A DNA stretch of 64,000 nucleotides from Pantoea sp. BAV 3049 (GTDB lineage Bacteria > Pseudomonadota > Gammaproteobacteria > Enterobacterales > Enterobacteriaceae): assembly GCF_009765445.1 (NCBI RefSeq), contig NZ_WHOY01000031.1, forward strand, positions 1,664,340 to 1,728,339, in the 5' to 3' direction. Below the pieces are notes generated by a model, which was not told the DNA's origin, did not search any database, and saw nothing but the letters and a program-made list of their open reading frames with translations. A program made the position numbers and the translations under genes. How positions within the stretch are numbered: position 1 is the stretch's first letter; every line of letters starts with the position of its first letter. Below are positions 23,620-33,395 of the stretch, piece by piece.

Positions 23620-24933
23620 TCAAACTTCACTTCTGCCCATGTATCTCTCCTTCGCCAGCGACAGCGAAATGGCAACATCCAGAACCGGTGACGGCGGCAG
23701 ATAATTGGCCTCGCCCAGCGCCTGCATACTGGCGATGAGCGGATTATCGTGACCCAGCGCGTGGTCCGCCAGCAGCGATCCGGCAATGGTTTGCTTGGCG
23801 ATCCCCGCGCCGTTGCAGCCGCTGGCAGTATAGATATTCTTGCCGAGTGCGCCCCAGACAGGCGCGCTATTCCTCGTCACGCTGATGGTGCCGGACCAGG
23901 TGCGGGTCAGCGGCACGTCGGTCAGTTGGGGGTAAATTTTGTTGAAGATCTGCTGGTGTAGCCGGGTTGCACGCCACGTCTGTTCTGCGGTGATCCTGCC
24001 GTTCAGCGCCGGAATAACATGCTGACGGATCAGGAAACGGCGATCCCGTGTGTAGCGGATTGTCGCTCCTGCTATCGCATTCACCGGCGTCAGTCCCCAA
24101 CTGCTCATTTCAGGGAGCCTCTGACTCTGTTCGGCGGTTAACGGCGCGGTAAAACTGGCGAAGGTTGCCATGGCCGCCTGTCGGTTTGCCACCGGAGAAA
24201 GTGTTTTAGACAGGGCATTCGTCGCCAGCATCACCTGACCAGCCTTTACCGTGCCATAGGGGGTTATCACTCTGGCTGTCTTGCCGTACTCAATGTGCAT
24301 CACCGGCGTGTGATCAAACAGCGTCACATTCTCTGGCAGGGAAGCTGCCAGACCGGCCACTAAACTGGCGGGGTTAACCAGAGTGGCACCAGAGGTATAA
24401 ATCCCTTTGGTGTAGAAACGGCTCCCCAGTTTCTGGTACAGCCTCTCCCGGTCAAACAGGCGGTATGGCTCGTCCATTGCCTCAAGATTATTGATATATT
24501 CGCGCAGAATCCGATTGCTGGTGACATCAACCTGACAATGGAATTTCCCGGTATCCTCCCATTCACAGTCAATGCCGTGCAGGGCGGTCAGGGCAGCTAA
24601 CTGTCGGCTTCCTTCCTGCAGCAGTGAACGATAGCAGTGGGCCTTTTTAAGCTCGGCGGTGGAGCTGCCTGTATTATGCGGCAGGCTGATAATAAAACCT
24701 GAATTCCTCGCCGAGGCACTTTCTGCCGCGCAGGCGGCATCCAGCATAACAATCTTCAGGCTGGGATCGAGGCTGGCCAGCCTGCGGGCAAAGGAAAGCC
24801 CGGCAAAACCGGAACCAATAATGACCCAGTCTGCATCGGTATTGCCAGCCAGTGAGGGGCGAAAAGCGGTGCCATGCTGGTCGTTCAGCCAGCCGTTCCT
24901 GTTCTGGTTGAAGGGCAGAGTTGCAAATTCCAT
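23620..24933 (-). CDS. FAD-dependent oxidoreductase, DAO family (amine/amino-acid oxidase type)
   Basis: The 437-residue protein has an N-terminal FAD-binding motif, WVIIGSGFAGLSFARRLA at about residues 36-53. A DAO-type core follows (ARNSGFIISLPH, GATLVNPASLVAGLAASL) and a C-terminal FAD contact, ASGCNGAGIAKQTIAGSLLAD. This layout is that of gamma-glutamylputrescine oxidase and related amine oxidases. No signal peptide is seen. The substrate is unknown. It is adjacent to ABC system 2 on the same strand but separated by the SDR remnant, so whether it shares the GntR regulon is open. Confidence 0.8.
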   Translation of the reverse strand: MEFATLPFNQNRNGWLNDQHGTAFRPSLAGNTDADWVIIGSGFAGLSFARRLASLDPSLKIVMLDAACAAESASARNSGFIISLPHNTGSSTAELKKAHCYRSLLQEGSRQLAALTALHGIDCEWEDTGKFHCQVDVTSNRILREYINNLEAMDEPYRLFDRERLYQKLGSRFYTKGIYTSGATLVNPASLVAGLAASLPENVTLFDHTPVMHIEYGKTARVITPYGTVKAGQVMLATNALSKTLSPVANRQAAMATFASFTAPLTAEQSQRLPEMSSWGLTPVNAIAGATIRYTRDRRFLIRQHVIPALNGRITAEQTWRATRLHQQIFNKIYPQLTDVPLTRTWSGTISVTRNSAPVWGALGKNIYTASGCNGAGIAKQTIAGSLLADHALGHDNPLIASMQALGEANYLPPSPVLDVAISLSLAKERYMGRSEV

Positions 24934-25069
24934 TTTTTTATCATCCTTGTTAAATCATCTTTCCTTAAAAGCGTCCGTTCTGGCCGATTCTAAATATTTT
25001 GTCTCTGACAGGCCACAAAATAACCCCGAATTTGTCACGGACTCCACTTCCCTGTGGTGTCTCGCAGAA

Positions 25070-25869
25070 TTAATAAGATTGACGCGATGGCCCCGCTGTC
25101 AGCCCCTCTCTGAACAAGGCAAGCCTGGCATCCAGCGCCTGGGTATAAAGCATCGTATCCACACCAACGGCAACAAAATTAGCCCCCCATCGCAGGCATT
25201 TTTTTGCCATTTCAGGATCAACGGCAAGAAACCCAGCCGCTTTGCCCGCAGCCCGGATGCGGCGGATGCTCTGCTCAATAATACGCTGCACCTCCGGATG
25301 ACCGGCATTGTCCGGATAGCCCAGCGAGGCAGAAAGATCGGCCGGGCCAATAAACACCCCATCAATGCCGTCCACGTCCAGAATCTCATCCAGATTTTCC
25401 AGCGCGGTTTTGCTCTCTGCCTGCACCAGCAGGCACAGCTCTTCATTAGCGCGCGCCATATAATTCTCCACTCGTCCCCAGCGGGCTGCTCTTGCGACGC
25501 TGGCTCCCACGCCGCGCTGTCCGAGCGGCGGATAGCGGGTGGCATCCACCACATCTCTGGCCTGAGCAGCGGTATCCACCCTCGAGATCAGCAGCGTGCG
25601 GGCGCCAATATCGAGGATCTGTTTGATCAGGCTGCGGCTCCCTTCCAGCGGACGGATCACCGGCTGGCTTAGGGCGCTACGGCCTGCAGCTGGTGGTAGA
25701 GATCCTGCACGGTATTCGGCGCATGTTCGCCGTCAATTAACAGCCAGTCATAACCGGAAGTCGCTGCAATCTCCGCCATATAGGAGGTGCTGCTGCTGAG
25801 CTACAGGCCAATCTGCGTTTCACCTTTGCGTAAACCGGTTTTAAAGGGGTTGGCTAAGACGTCATTCAT
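25070..25869 (-). pseudogene. rhmA: 2-keto-3-deoxy-L-rhamnonate aldolase RhmA, disrupted
   Basis: The minus strand from ATG 25869 encodes an HpcH/HpaI aldolase. It is interrupted by TAG at 25801-25803 where relatives have Trp (IGLW) and by a loss of about four bases near 25672, after which the frame continues in [20 protein letters not shown] to the end at 25070. The C-terminal part keeps [35 protein letters not shown] and [14 protein letters not shown]. The intact enzyme cleaves 2-keto-3-deoxy-L-rhamnonate to pyruvate and L-lactaldehyde. The ATG overlaps the preceding stop (ATGA). Confidence 0.85.
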
Positions 25870-26972
25870 AGGGATTCCTTTTTGCTTAACGATTTTTGGC
25901 TGCGGGCCGGTTGCGGGCTGGTCATCAGGAACTCGCTGAACGGCGTGTTGGTGAAGGTGATCACCGCGTGATGGGAATAGACCGACGAGCCATGCGGCAC
26001 AACCAGCTGTCCGCGAGCTTTAGCGATGGCGGCGATCTCGACCAGCGTGGTCAGGCCGCCGCACCAGCCAACGTCCGGCTGCATAATATCGATGCCGGTT
26101 TCCGACAGGGTCTGGAAGGATTGCAGCGTGCCGTGATGCTCGCCGCTGGTGATCATCATTCCGGCCGGGGCATTGCGTTTTAATTCACGATAGCCCTCAA
26201 ACTGCTGCGGCGGCAGACACTCTTCAAGCCATTTCACGTTGTAAGGCGCACAGCCATGAGCCAGTTTAGTGGCAAAGTTAACGTCCTGGCTCATCCAGCA
26301 GTCCAGCATCAGCCAGAAGTCCGGGCCGCATTTTTCGCGGTAGTGCGCCACGCGCTCCACCTCTTTGCGGATACCGGCATCGCCATCGTGTGGCCCCCAT
26401 TGCACCGCCATTTTTCCGCCGATAAAGCCCATCTCTTTCGCCAGGTCCGGACGCGCACCGGTGGCATAAAAACGGATTTCATCACGCACCGCGCCGCCCA
26501 GCAGTTTGTAAACCGGCAGCCCGACAACTTTGCCGAACAGATCCCACAGCGCCAGGTCGATGCAGGAAATGGTGTTCATCACCAGCCCGCCAGATCCGGC
26601 GTAGTACATCGTGGCACCCAGCATCTGGTCGTGGATCAGTTTGATATCGCTGACGCATTTGCCCTCGATAAAGCGGTTGAGGTGTTTCTCGACAATAAAG
26701 CAGCCCATCTCTCCCGCCGTGGAGACGGCAAAGCCGGTCTGGCCGTTATCGGCTTCCACTTCCACCACCAGCGTGCCGAGCACGTTGATGCCGAACGACT
26801 GGCGGGACTGCTCATACTGTTTGTATTTGCTCATCGGCGTGGCGACATGGTCATCAATCCAGTGATGAGCGCCCTGATCGTGATAGTCACCGCTGCCGCT
26901 GCCTTTCTCCGCCGTTGCACCGCCGGTGAAGTAAGCACGCACGTGTTTTATTTTAGGTAGGGACATAGAGGT
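25866..26972 (-). pseudogene. rhmD: L-rhamnonate dehydratase RhmD, C-terminally truncated and fused
   Basis: From ATG 26972 ([19 protein letters not shown]) the protein follows E. coli RhmD closely through the enolase-superfamily barrel: [58 protein letters not shown] and [14 protein letters not shown]. Immediately after FLMTSP the expected last 40-odd residues are replaced by [15 protein letters not shown], whose stop overlaps the start of rhmA. In E. coli the transporter gene rhmT lies between rhmD and rhmA, so a deletion probably joined rhmD to the last codons of rhmT. Catalytic residues remain, but loss of the C-terminus probably destabilises the enzyme. The frame itself is open (368 residues). 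Confidence 0.8.
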
Positions 26973-26979
26973 ATTCCTT

Positions 26980-27765
26980 TCAGAGTGAGGAGGCTTTGAG
27001 ATCGAACGGACTGTGCCAGCCGAGCAGGCGGGAGACATCTTTGGCACAACTGATGGTTTTGCCGGCAAAGAGTTCGCGATTGTCTTCGGTGATTTGCAGG
27101 CGGGTGCCGACGGCAGAAATGGCCGCGGTCAGCTCATTGCGGGCGTTAAAGACCGGCGCAGCCACGCAGCGGACATCGCTGTAGTCCTCGCCGTTGTCAT
27201 AGCTCCAGCCCTGGCGACGGATTTTGTGCAACTCTTCACGCAATTTCTCCGGCGTGGCCAGCGTGGTGGGTGTGGTGGCTTCAAAACGCAGCTGCTGGAT
27301 AATCTGCTCCTGCTGCTCTTCGCTCTGCCAGGCCAGCAGGCACTTACCGATGCCGGAGCGATACAGCGACAGGCTTTTCCCCTCGTGCGAGCGCACGCTG
27401 ATGGTGGAGGAGGACTCAACCTTGAGAATGTACCAGGCATTGTCATGATTAATGATGCCGAGATGGCAGAGCAGGTTGGTCTCTTCCATTAATTGCGTCA
27501 GGCGATTTTTGGCGATATCGCGCAGGTCGAACTGGCTTAAGGCATGGCCAGCCAGCTCCACTAGTTTGGTCCACAGGCAATAATTGTCGCGGCTGTCGGT
27601 GGAAATAAGCCCCTGATTTTTCATTTCGCCCAGTAATAAATAGGCGGTGCTTTTCGGCAATCCTAAGGCCGCAATAATGTCGGCGGCGGGACTCGGGCCT
27701 TTACGGGCGAGAAAATTGAGAATATCCATCGCCCTGGTGAGCGCCGGAACCTTGGTTGTTTCCAT
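26980..27765 (-). CDS. rhmR: IclR family regulator RhmR of L-rhamnonate catabolism
   Basis: The 261-residue protein has an N-terminal IclR helix-turn-helix ([35 protein letters not shown]) and the C-terminal IclR effector domain ([52 protein letters not shown]). It matches E. coli RhmR (YfaX) in place and sequence. It ends 7 bases before the rhmD start region on the same strand. The regulator has outlived the genes it controls. Confidence 0.85.
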   Translation of the reverse strand: METTKVPALTRAMDILNFLARKGPSPAADIIAALGLPKSTAYLLLGEMKNQGLISTDSRDNYCLWTKLVELAGHALSQFDLRDIAKNRLTQLMEETNLLCHLGIINHDNAWYILKVESSSTISVRSHEGKSLSLYRSGIGKCLLAWQSEEQQEQIIQQLRFEATTPTTLATPEKLREELHKIRRQGWSYDNGEDYSDVRCVAAPVFNARNELTAAISAVGTRLQITEDNRELFAGKTISCAKDVSRLLGWHSPFDLKASSL

Positions 27766-28019
27766 TATGCTGGACTCCAGTCTTCTTCGCTGGAATGAGT
27801 GTTGTCGGACAGAGAGCTGTTTTATGTGACTGCTATCAAATAAAAAAGGCGAGGAGGAATTAGCGGAATTTTTCCGTGCAGAAGTGTGATCGCTGCCAGA
27901 GAATTTATTGCGGCGAGTACAACCGGTTGTACTAAATTGGGCTGCTCAGGGGAAGGCGGGCGGAAAAAACAGTAAACTGACGCCAGATGCAGGCGTCAGT
28001 TTGAAGGTTGGTTGGCCTT

Positions 28020-29171
28020 TTAGTAGAGCTGGCGATAAAGCCCGGTAATATCGGCCAGCGAGGCGTCACGGGGATTGCCACCGGTGCAGACATCATCCAG
28101 CGCAGCCTGCGCCAGTGCCGGGATATCTTCCTCCTTCATCCCCACATCACGCAGCCGGGCAGGGATACCGACATCGGCCGAGAGTTTTTTCACTGCCTCA
28201 ACGGCTGCGATTCTGACTTCGCTTAACGTTTTACCACACACGCCCGGCACGCCCATCGCACGAGCGATATCGCGGTATTTCTCACCGGTATAATCTGCAT
28301 TCCAGGCCATCACGTGTGGCAGGATAATGGCATTAGCCACGCCGTGCGGCACGTTATAAAAAGCCCCCAACGGATGCGCCATACCGTGAACCAGGCCCAG
28401 GCCGACGTTAGAGAAGCCCATTCCGGCCACGTACTGGCCCAGCGCCATATCCTCAACGCCTTTTTTCTCTCCGGCCACGGAGGCACGCAGCGAGCGGTTG
28501 ATAATCTGAATGGCTTTCAGGTGCAGCGCATCGGTTAGTTCCCACGCGCCTTTGGTGGTGAAGCCTTCTATGGCGTGGGTCAGCGCATCAATTCCGGTGG
28601 CGGCCTTAAGCGATGGCGGCATGCTGGCCATCATTTCCGCATCGATAATCGCCACAATCGGAATGTCATGGGGATCGACGCAAACGAATTTACGGCGGTT
28701 TTCCTCGTCGGTAATCACATAATTGATGGTGACTTCCGCGGCGGTTCCCGCAGTGGTCGGGATTGCGATAATTGGCACGGCCGGATGGCGGGTATTGGCA
28801 ACGCCTTCCAGACTGCGCACATCGGAGAATTCGGGGTTATTAATAATAATGCCGATGGCTTTTGCCGTGTCCTGCGGCGAGCCACCGCCAATGGCGATCA
28901 GATAATCAGCCTGCGAGGTTTTAAAGACATCAACGCCATTTTTCACCACGGCGATGGTTGGATTAGGCACCACTTCGTCATAAATGACGTAGGGCAGTTG
29001 GTTTTTATCCAGCAGCGCTGTGACTTTTTCAATGACACCTGCTTTTATTAATGTTTTGTCTGTGACCAGTAATGCTTTTTTTAAATTCCTTTGGGAAACT
29101 TCATCAACGATTTTGGCAATAGATCCGGGGCCGAACCAGGATGTTTCATTCAGTATCATACGGTGCAGCAT
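28020..29171 (-). CDS. fucO: lactaldehyde reductase, iron-containing alcohol dehydrogenase
   Basis: The 383-residue protein closely follows E. coli FucO: MILNETSWFGPGSI, LIAIGGGSPQDTAKAIGII (cofactor binding), AIPTTAGTAAEVTINYVI, metal-site residues in ATGIDALTHAIEGF and GLGLVHGMAHPLGAFYN. It reduces L-lactaldehyde to 1,2-propanediol with NADH. ATG 29171 follows AGGAG by seven bases; the frame is open to 29240. Its position beside the rhm genes makes sense because RhmA releases lactaldehyde. A fuc or rha operon is not seen here. Confidence 0.85.
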   Translation of the reverse strand: MLHRMILNETSWFGPGSIAKIVDEVSQRNLKKALLVTDKTLIKAGVIEKVTALLDKNQLPYVIYDEVVPNPTIAVVKNGVDVFKTSQADYLIAIGGGSPQDTAKAIGIIINNPEFSDVRSLEGVANTRHPAVPIIAIPTTAGTAAEVTINYVITDEENRRKFVCVDPHDIPIVAIIDAEMMASMPPSLKAATGIDALTHAIEGFTTKGAWELTDALHLKAIQIINRSLRASVAGEKKGVEDMALGQYVAGMGFSNVGLGLVHGMAHPLGAFYNVPHGVANAIILPHVMAWNADYTGEKYRDIARAMGVPGVCGKTLSEVRIAAVEAVKKLSADVGIPARLRDVGMKEEDIPALAQAALDDVCTGGNPRDASLADITGLYRQLY

Positions 29172-29316
29172 TTTATTCTCCTGTAGAGTGGCAGTGTTCT
29201 TGCTGATTTTTTTCGCACTGCAGGAAAATATGCGGATCAATTGGCCGGGCGATATTGATTAAGATCACCTATCATAGGCTTTTCTACTCTGTTCACTGAC
29301 TGAAAAGGATTCAGCC

Positions 29317-30015
29317 ATGTTCCGCATGCCCCTGTCTGCCGCCCTGATGCTCTGCTCCGTCACCGCGTTTGCCGATGCCAGCTCTCCCAATCCCGAATGC
29401 GCCAACATCAAAAACTATGCTGCCGCAGGCGATAAGGCTTACAAGGCAAAACAGTATGACAAAGCGCGTGAAAGCTATACGCAGCAGGTGGGCTGGAGCG
29501 AAAGCTGCCAGCTGTCGGAGAGCGCCATCGCCACGGCATACAACAATGTGGCACTGACCTGGGTCCGTCAGGGGCAGTATCTGAAGGCAAAAGCGTGGCT
29601 GATGATTAATGAGAAGGATGCCAAATCCCAGTACAACCTCGGTCTGATTAAGGACAAGCTGACGGCACTGCCGCAGCCCACTGGCCCGGCAGGAGAATAC
29701 TGGCTGTATGCCGGGAAAGGGATGTGGAACAGCTATGAGGTGAAGGCAGTGAAAGAGGAGAAATACAAAGTCGCCTTTGATGGCGTTTATGCCGGTGGCA
29801 ACGCGATGATGTATGGCCCGAATATCGGCGGTCTTGAGGGGGGGGTGGCGATTAAAGATAACCAGGGCACTTATCAGCAGCCGGATATTGGCAATGAGCC
29901 GGGGTGTGCCGTCAGCATGAATTTCACCCCTGCCAGCCTGCAGACTTCCGTCAAAGGGGATTGTGGTTTTGGCTTTAACGTCCGGGCAGAAGGGGATTAT
30001 GTCCGCGTGAAGTGA
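29317..30015 (+). CDS. secreted TPR-like protein of unknown function
   Basis: The 232-residue precursor has a signal peptide ending about residue 20 (VTAFA). TPR-like helices follow (AAAGDKAYKAKQYDKARESY, SAIATAYNNVALTWVRQGQYLKAKAWL), then a glycine-rich beta C-terminal part with two Cys that may pair (GCAVSMNF, GDCGFGF). It is predicted periplasmic. AAAGGA precedes the ATG. It is divergent from fucO and followed by a bidirectional hairpin. I recognise the general type, common in Pantoea/Erwinia, but not a function. Confidence 0.7.
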   Translation: MFRMPLSAALMLCSVTAFADASSPNPECANIKNYAAAGDKAYKAKQYDKARESYTQQVGWSESCQLSESAIATAYNNVALTWVRQGQYLKAKAWLMINEKDAKSQYNLGLIKDKLTALPQPTGPAGEYWLYAGKGMWNSYEVKAVKEEKYKVAFDGVYAGGNAMMYGPNIGGLEGGVAIKDNQGTYQQPDIGNEPGCAVSMNFTPASLQTSVKGDCGFGFNVRAEGDYVRVK

Positions 30016-30056
30016 TGGTATCAGGCTGCTCTTTCGGAGCGATTCAGCCAGACGCT

Positions 30057-30091
30057 ACGGCCCCCAATGATCGAATGGACCAGGGGGCCGT
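30057..30091. terminator. bidirectional hairpin between convergent genes
   Basis: ACGGCCCCC (30057-30065) and GGGGGCCGT (30083-30091) make a perfect 9-base GC-rich stem with a 17-base loop between the TPR gene and the convergent APC permease gene. No long T-tract follows on either strand. Confidence 0.55.
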
Positions 30092-30120
30092 TATATCTAA
30101 GAACGTTTCTGTCAGTTTGC

Positions 30121-31722
30121 TCAGTTATGTGCGTACTTGCCGGGCACCTTGCTGCCCGGTTCCGCCGTCAGCTCATCTTCATCGGTGATTTCCGGAACCG
30201 GCAGGCTGGTCGCCACGCCCCAGTAGTAGCAGACCAGCGAAACGATCACTGCCAGGATCATATCCATTGGTGAGCCAATGGCATTGATGCCGCCAAAGGT
30301 GCCGAGATAAGAGACAACCAGGATCAGCAGGTAATAGGCCAGCAGCCACCAGGCGCACTTCAGGTCACGCGCTGAGTTTTCGTTTTTCTTACCGGAGACC
30401 GCATAGCCAATCCATGCCAGCACCAGAATCGGGATCAGGATGATATTCACTGACCAGCCGCTCCAGTAAATCAGCAGGGTACTGGCCACGAACGCCAGCG
30501 GGCTGAGAATGGCCGCCACCGGCAGGCGGAACGGGCGGGCCATCCCCGGCAGGTGGCGGCGGAAAGCACCAAGGCTGATCGGGCCGGGCATGTAGGTGAA
30601 AACGGTAGCGGAAGTCACGGCGCCAATCAGCCCGCCCCACACCTGAAACTCAGAAGGCAGCGTCCAGGCAATCGACAGGATCAGCGACAGCCACAGTGCG
30701 CCACGCGGCACGCCGGATTTGGCATCAACTTCACCGAAGATTTTGAACAGATGGCCGTTACGCGCCCAGGCAAACAGCACGCGGCTGGCGCCGGCCAGGT
30801 AGATGTTGCCCGTACCGGCGGGGGAAATCACCGCATCCACCAGGATCAGATTAATCAGCCAGGTGATCCCCAGGCTGCGTGCCAGGTCGGCATACGGCGA
30901 CTGGAAGACTTTCTTCAGGCCGTCCCAGCCGTTAGCCGACAACGCCTCAGAAGGCACCGCGCCCATAAAGGCATACTGCAGGGCAATGTAGATCACAAAA
31001 CTGACGGCGATGGCGATGAAGATTGCCAGCGGCACGTTGCGCTGCGGGTTTTTGGCTTCGCTGGCGAAGTCGACCGCCTGTCGAAAGCCGAGATAAGCAA
31101 ACACGATGCCTGCACCGGTCAGCGAGGTGAAGATGCCGTGCGCGCCGCCCGGAGGTGGTGGTGGGACATCCAGGTTTGCGCCGTTGAAGTAGAGAAACAG
31201 CGTGACGATAGTCAGCAAGGGCACCACAAATTTAAAGGTGGTGACGATGGTATTCACCCGGCCAAAGAAGCTGACGCTCCAGTAGTTCAGCAGGAAGAAG
31301 CCCACCAGCAGCAGGATCTGCACCGCAAAGCCGAGCGTGGTCGGGCTGCCGTCGGCATTGCTGACCGCAGGCCACCAGTACTGGGCGTACTGGCGCACGG
31401 CTTCAACTTCCACGCCAGCGGTACTGGTGTAGGCCAGCAGGGAGCTGACGCCAATCACAAACCCGACCACGTTGCCGTGTGAGAAGTTAGGGTAACGCAC
31501 AAAGCCGCCAGCACGCGGAATGGCGGCCGACAGCTCAGCAAAGACCAGACCGATCAACAGCACGATAATTGCGCCGAGGATCCATGCCCAGCCCGTTTGC
31601 GCCCCGGCGTAGCCTGAGCTGGTCAGCGCTGCGTACAGCCAGCCGGAACCGATCATCGAACCGATCCCCAGCAGGCTGAGATCGACCAGCCCTAATTTTT
31701 GTTTAAATGCACCCTTAGCCAT
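30121..31722 (-). CDS. APC family amino acid/polyamine permease
   Basis: The 533-residue protein has about 12-14 membrane segments of the APC superfamily. The N-terminal helix carries the unwound G-S-G motif (SLLGIGSMIGSGWLYAA), then AGAQTGWAWILGAIIVLLIG and FAELSAAIPRAGGFVRYP with the conserved ExxxxxPxxGG pattern. It should import an amino acid or amine by proton symport. Start 31722 has GAGG eight bases before; an upstream frame opens at 31806. The substrate cannot be told from the sequence. It stands alone between hairpins. Confidence 0.85.
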   Translation of the reverse strand: MAKGAFKQKLGLVDLSLLGIGSMIGSGWLYAALTSSGYAGAQTGWAWILGAIIVLLIGLVFAELSAAIPRAGGFVRYPNFSHGNVVGFVIGVSSLLAYTSTAGVEVEAVRQYAQYWWPAVSNADGSPTTLGFAVQILLLVGFFLLNYWSVSFFGRVNTIVTTFKFVVPLLTIVTLFLYFNGANLDVPPPPPGGAHGIFTSLTGAGIVFAYLGFRQAVDFASEAKNPQRNVPLAIFIAIAVSFVIYIALQYAFMGAVPSEALSANGWDGLKKVFQSPYADLARSLGITWLINLILVDAVISPAGTGNIYLAGASRVLFAWARNGHLFKIFGEVDAKSGVPRGALWLSLILSIAWTLPSEFQVWGGLIGAVTSATVFTYMPGPISLGAFRRHLPGMARPFRLPVAAILSPLAFVASTLLIYWSGWSVNIILIPILVLAWIGYAVSGKKNENSARDLKCAWWLLAYYLLILVVSYLGTFGGINAIGSPMDMILAVIVSLVCYYWGVATSLPVPEITDEDELTAEPGSKVPGKYAHN

Positions 31723-32018
31723 AAGAACCTCATGTTGTGATGTCGTGGCGTATTTATTGGTTAAGCCATTCTGATGTGGTGTTGCGGTAAAAAGGGGTAA
31801 AAGCATATTACATGCCAGAAAAAAATAACCGTCCGGCCGTAATTAAATATCCGCAGCAGGAGGGTGAAATATAAGGAGGTTTGTGGCTTGACTAAGCGTT
31901 TATTCTGGAGGGGAAATAGTAATGAAGTTATTGATTGTTCACCTGCAGTGCGGTGTGCACTCCGATGATCCATTATTTAATAAATATAATGGAAACTTAC
32001 AAAATGATATAATTGCGT
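31723..32018. other. upstream region of the APC permease gene
   Basis: About 300 AT-rich bases without a credible gene. The permease promoter should be here. Nothing else was recognised. Confidence 0.4.
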
Positions 32019-32051
32019 CGCCCGGTAATAAGAATTAATTATTGCCGGGCG
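32019..32051 (-). terminator. terminator after ampH
   Basis: CGCCCGGTAATA (32019-32030) pairs with TATTGCCGGGCG (32040-32051) over 12 positions with one G-U, around a 9-base loop, 9 bases past the ampH stop. Confidence 0.65.
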
Positions 32052-32060
32052 TGATGGCTT

Positions 32061-33254
32061 TTATTCAGACATGATGCTGGCAGCTAATTGTGCACTGTCA
32101 GGGGTATTACCAATCAATTCGGTCAACAGGTTATTCACGCCGTCACTCATCGCGGTGAAATGAGTCTGGGAAGAACGGGTCACCACGATAAACACGCCAA
32201 CACTGTACTGCGGCACCATCGCCATATAGGTGATAAAGCCCCCACCGCCACCGGTTTTCTGGATAATGCCGGGGCGTCCGCCCTGCGGAGCCATATAAAC
32301 CCAGCCCATGCCCAGCGCCGAGGCTTTGCCCGGAACGTCCATGCCATCCACTTTAGTCAGCTGGTTACGCTGATAAATCATGGTCTGGATCCGGTCAGCC
32401 TGCGGCGAGCGCGCATGAACATCCGACGAAAGGAACTGCTGCATCCAGCGGCCCATGTCGTCCGGTGTGGAGTAGATACCGCCGCTGCCAATGGCTGCCA
32501 GCGTGTTCGTGCACGGGCTGGCACCTTTCTCGGCCACCATCAGCCGTGAGCACTGATCGGGTGAAGGGGTGAACGTGGTGTCCTTCATCCCCAGCGGGCG
32601 GGTAATCTCACGCTGTAGCAGGGTGGGATAAGGCACACCGGCTGCACGCGACAGGGCATCGCCAAGCAAATCGAAGCCCAGATTAGAATAGGCTGCCTGA
32701 GTGCCGGGCGCGGCTTTCAGGCGGGCGGTTTCAATCCAGTTCCAGCGCTGGTTCGCGGTCGGCCAGACAAACACCGGACGGTGAGGTTTACCGCCGGGTT
32801 GCTCACGGGGCAGGCCGCTGGTGTGGGTTGCCAGGTTGATCAGGCGAATGGTCTGTCCGGCATAGTCCGGCACGCTGCTGCCACGCGGAGCGTATTTACT
32901 CAGGGGGTCATTCAGCTGCACCACACCTTCTTCAGACAGCTTCACCAGCAGCTCGCTGGTCATCAGCTTGGTCAGCGAGGCGATACGGATCACCGAGTCC
33001 TTTTGCGGCCGGACGCGGCTGCCGGGACGCACCGAACCCTGGCTGGCAAACACGCGCTGATTGGCGTCAATCGCCACCATCGCCATACCGGTCGCTTTGG
33101 TGTTGTAGAAGATATTCTGGGCGTAGCGGTCAACAATCTGAGACGCCAGCAGGGGATCGGGGGCGACCTGGGCCGCCATTCCGTCAAGCGGAAGGGCAGC
33201 AACAAACAGCGCCAGCAAACGGTGAACAAAGGGTTTCAACGTGCGTGTATCCAT
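32061..33254 (-). CDS. ampH: penicillin-binding protein AmpH (carboxypeptidase/endopeptidase)
   Basis: The 397-residue precursor matches E. coli AmpH along its length after a signal peptide (to about residue 28). The serine-hydrolase motifs are Ser93-Leu-Thr-Lys96 (SLTK), Tyr189-Ser-Asn191 and Lys333-Thr-Gly335. AmpH is a periplasmic class C-like protein with DD-carboxypeptidase and endopeptidase activity on peptidoglycan peptides, used in recycling and remodelling, and is not a true resistance beta-lactamase. It is a single gene ended by a strong hairpin. Confidence 0.9.
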   Translation of the reverse strand: MDTRTLKPFVHRLLALFVAALPLDGMAAQVAPDPLLASQIVDRYAQNIFYNTKATGMAMVAIDANQRVFASQGSVRPGSRVRPQKDSVIRIASLTKLMTSELLVKLSEEGVVQLNDPLSKYAPRGSSVPDYAGQTIRLINLATHTSGLPREQPGGKPHRPVFVWPTANQRWNWIETARLKAAPGTQAAYSNLGFDLLGDALSRAAGVPYPTLLQREITRPLGMKDTTFTPSPDQCSRLMVAEKGASPCTNTLAAIGSGGIYSTPDDMGRWMQQFLSSDVHARSPQADRIQTMIYQRNQLTKVDGMDVPGKASALGMGWVYMAPQGGRPGIIQKTGGGGGFITYMAMVPQYSVGVFIVVTRSSQTHFTAMSDGVNNLLTELIGNTPDSAQLAASIMSE

Positions 33255-33395
33255 CAGATTGAACAGAAAAGTACCCGTATAGTAATCTGTTTTTAACTGG
33301 CGTAAAAAGACGTCATCTGACTTTTTTTGGCGCTAAAGCATGTCTTGCAACAGGCCCCGCTTCGCTTGAGGGGCGGAATCCCTTCCGCCTGAAGA

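Noticed and set aside
23276..23704. Plus-strand ORF of 142 codons
   Set aside because: Composition is not protein-like and it overlaps the FAD oxidoreductase end; only the SDR-like C-terminus in another frame is credible.
24659..25672. Plus-strand ORF of 337 codons
   Set aside because: It crosses the FAD oxidoreductase start region and the rhmA remnant on the other strand and shows no protein-like motifs.
30553..31482. Plus-strand ORF of 309 codons
   Set aside because: Antisense to the APC permease gene; no domain and a shadow-like composition.
32061..33254. AmpC-type beta-lactamase
   Set aside because: The sequence follows AmpH throughout, including the C-terminal IIQKTGGGGGF region, rather than AmpC, and no ampR gene is adjacent.
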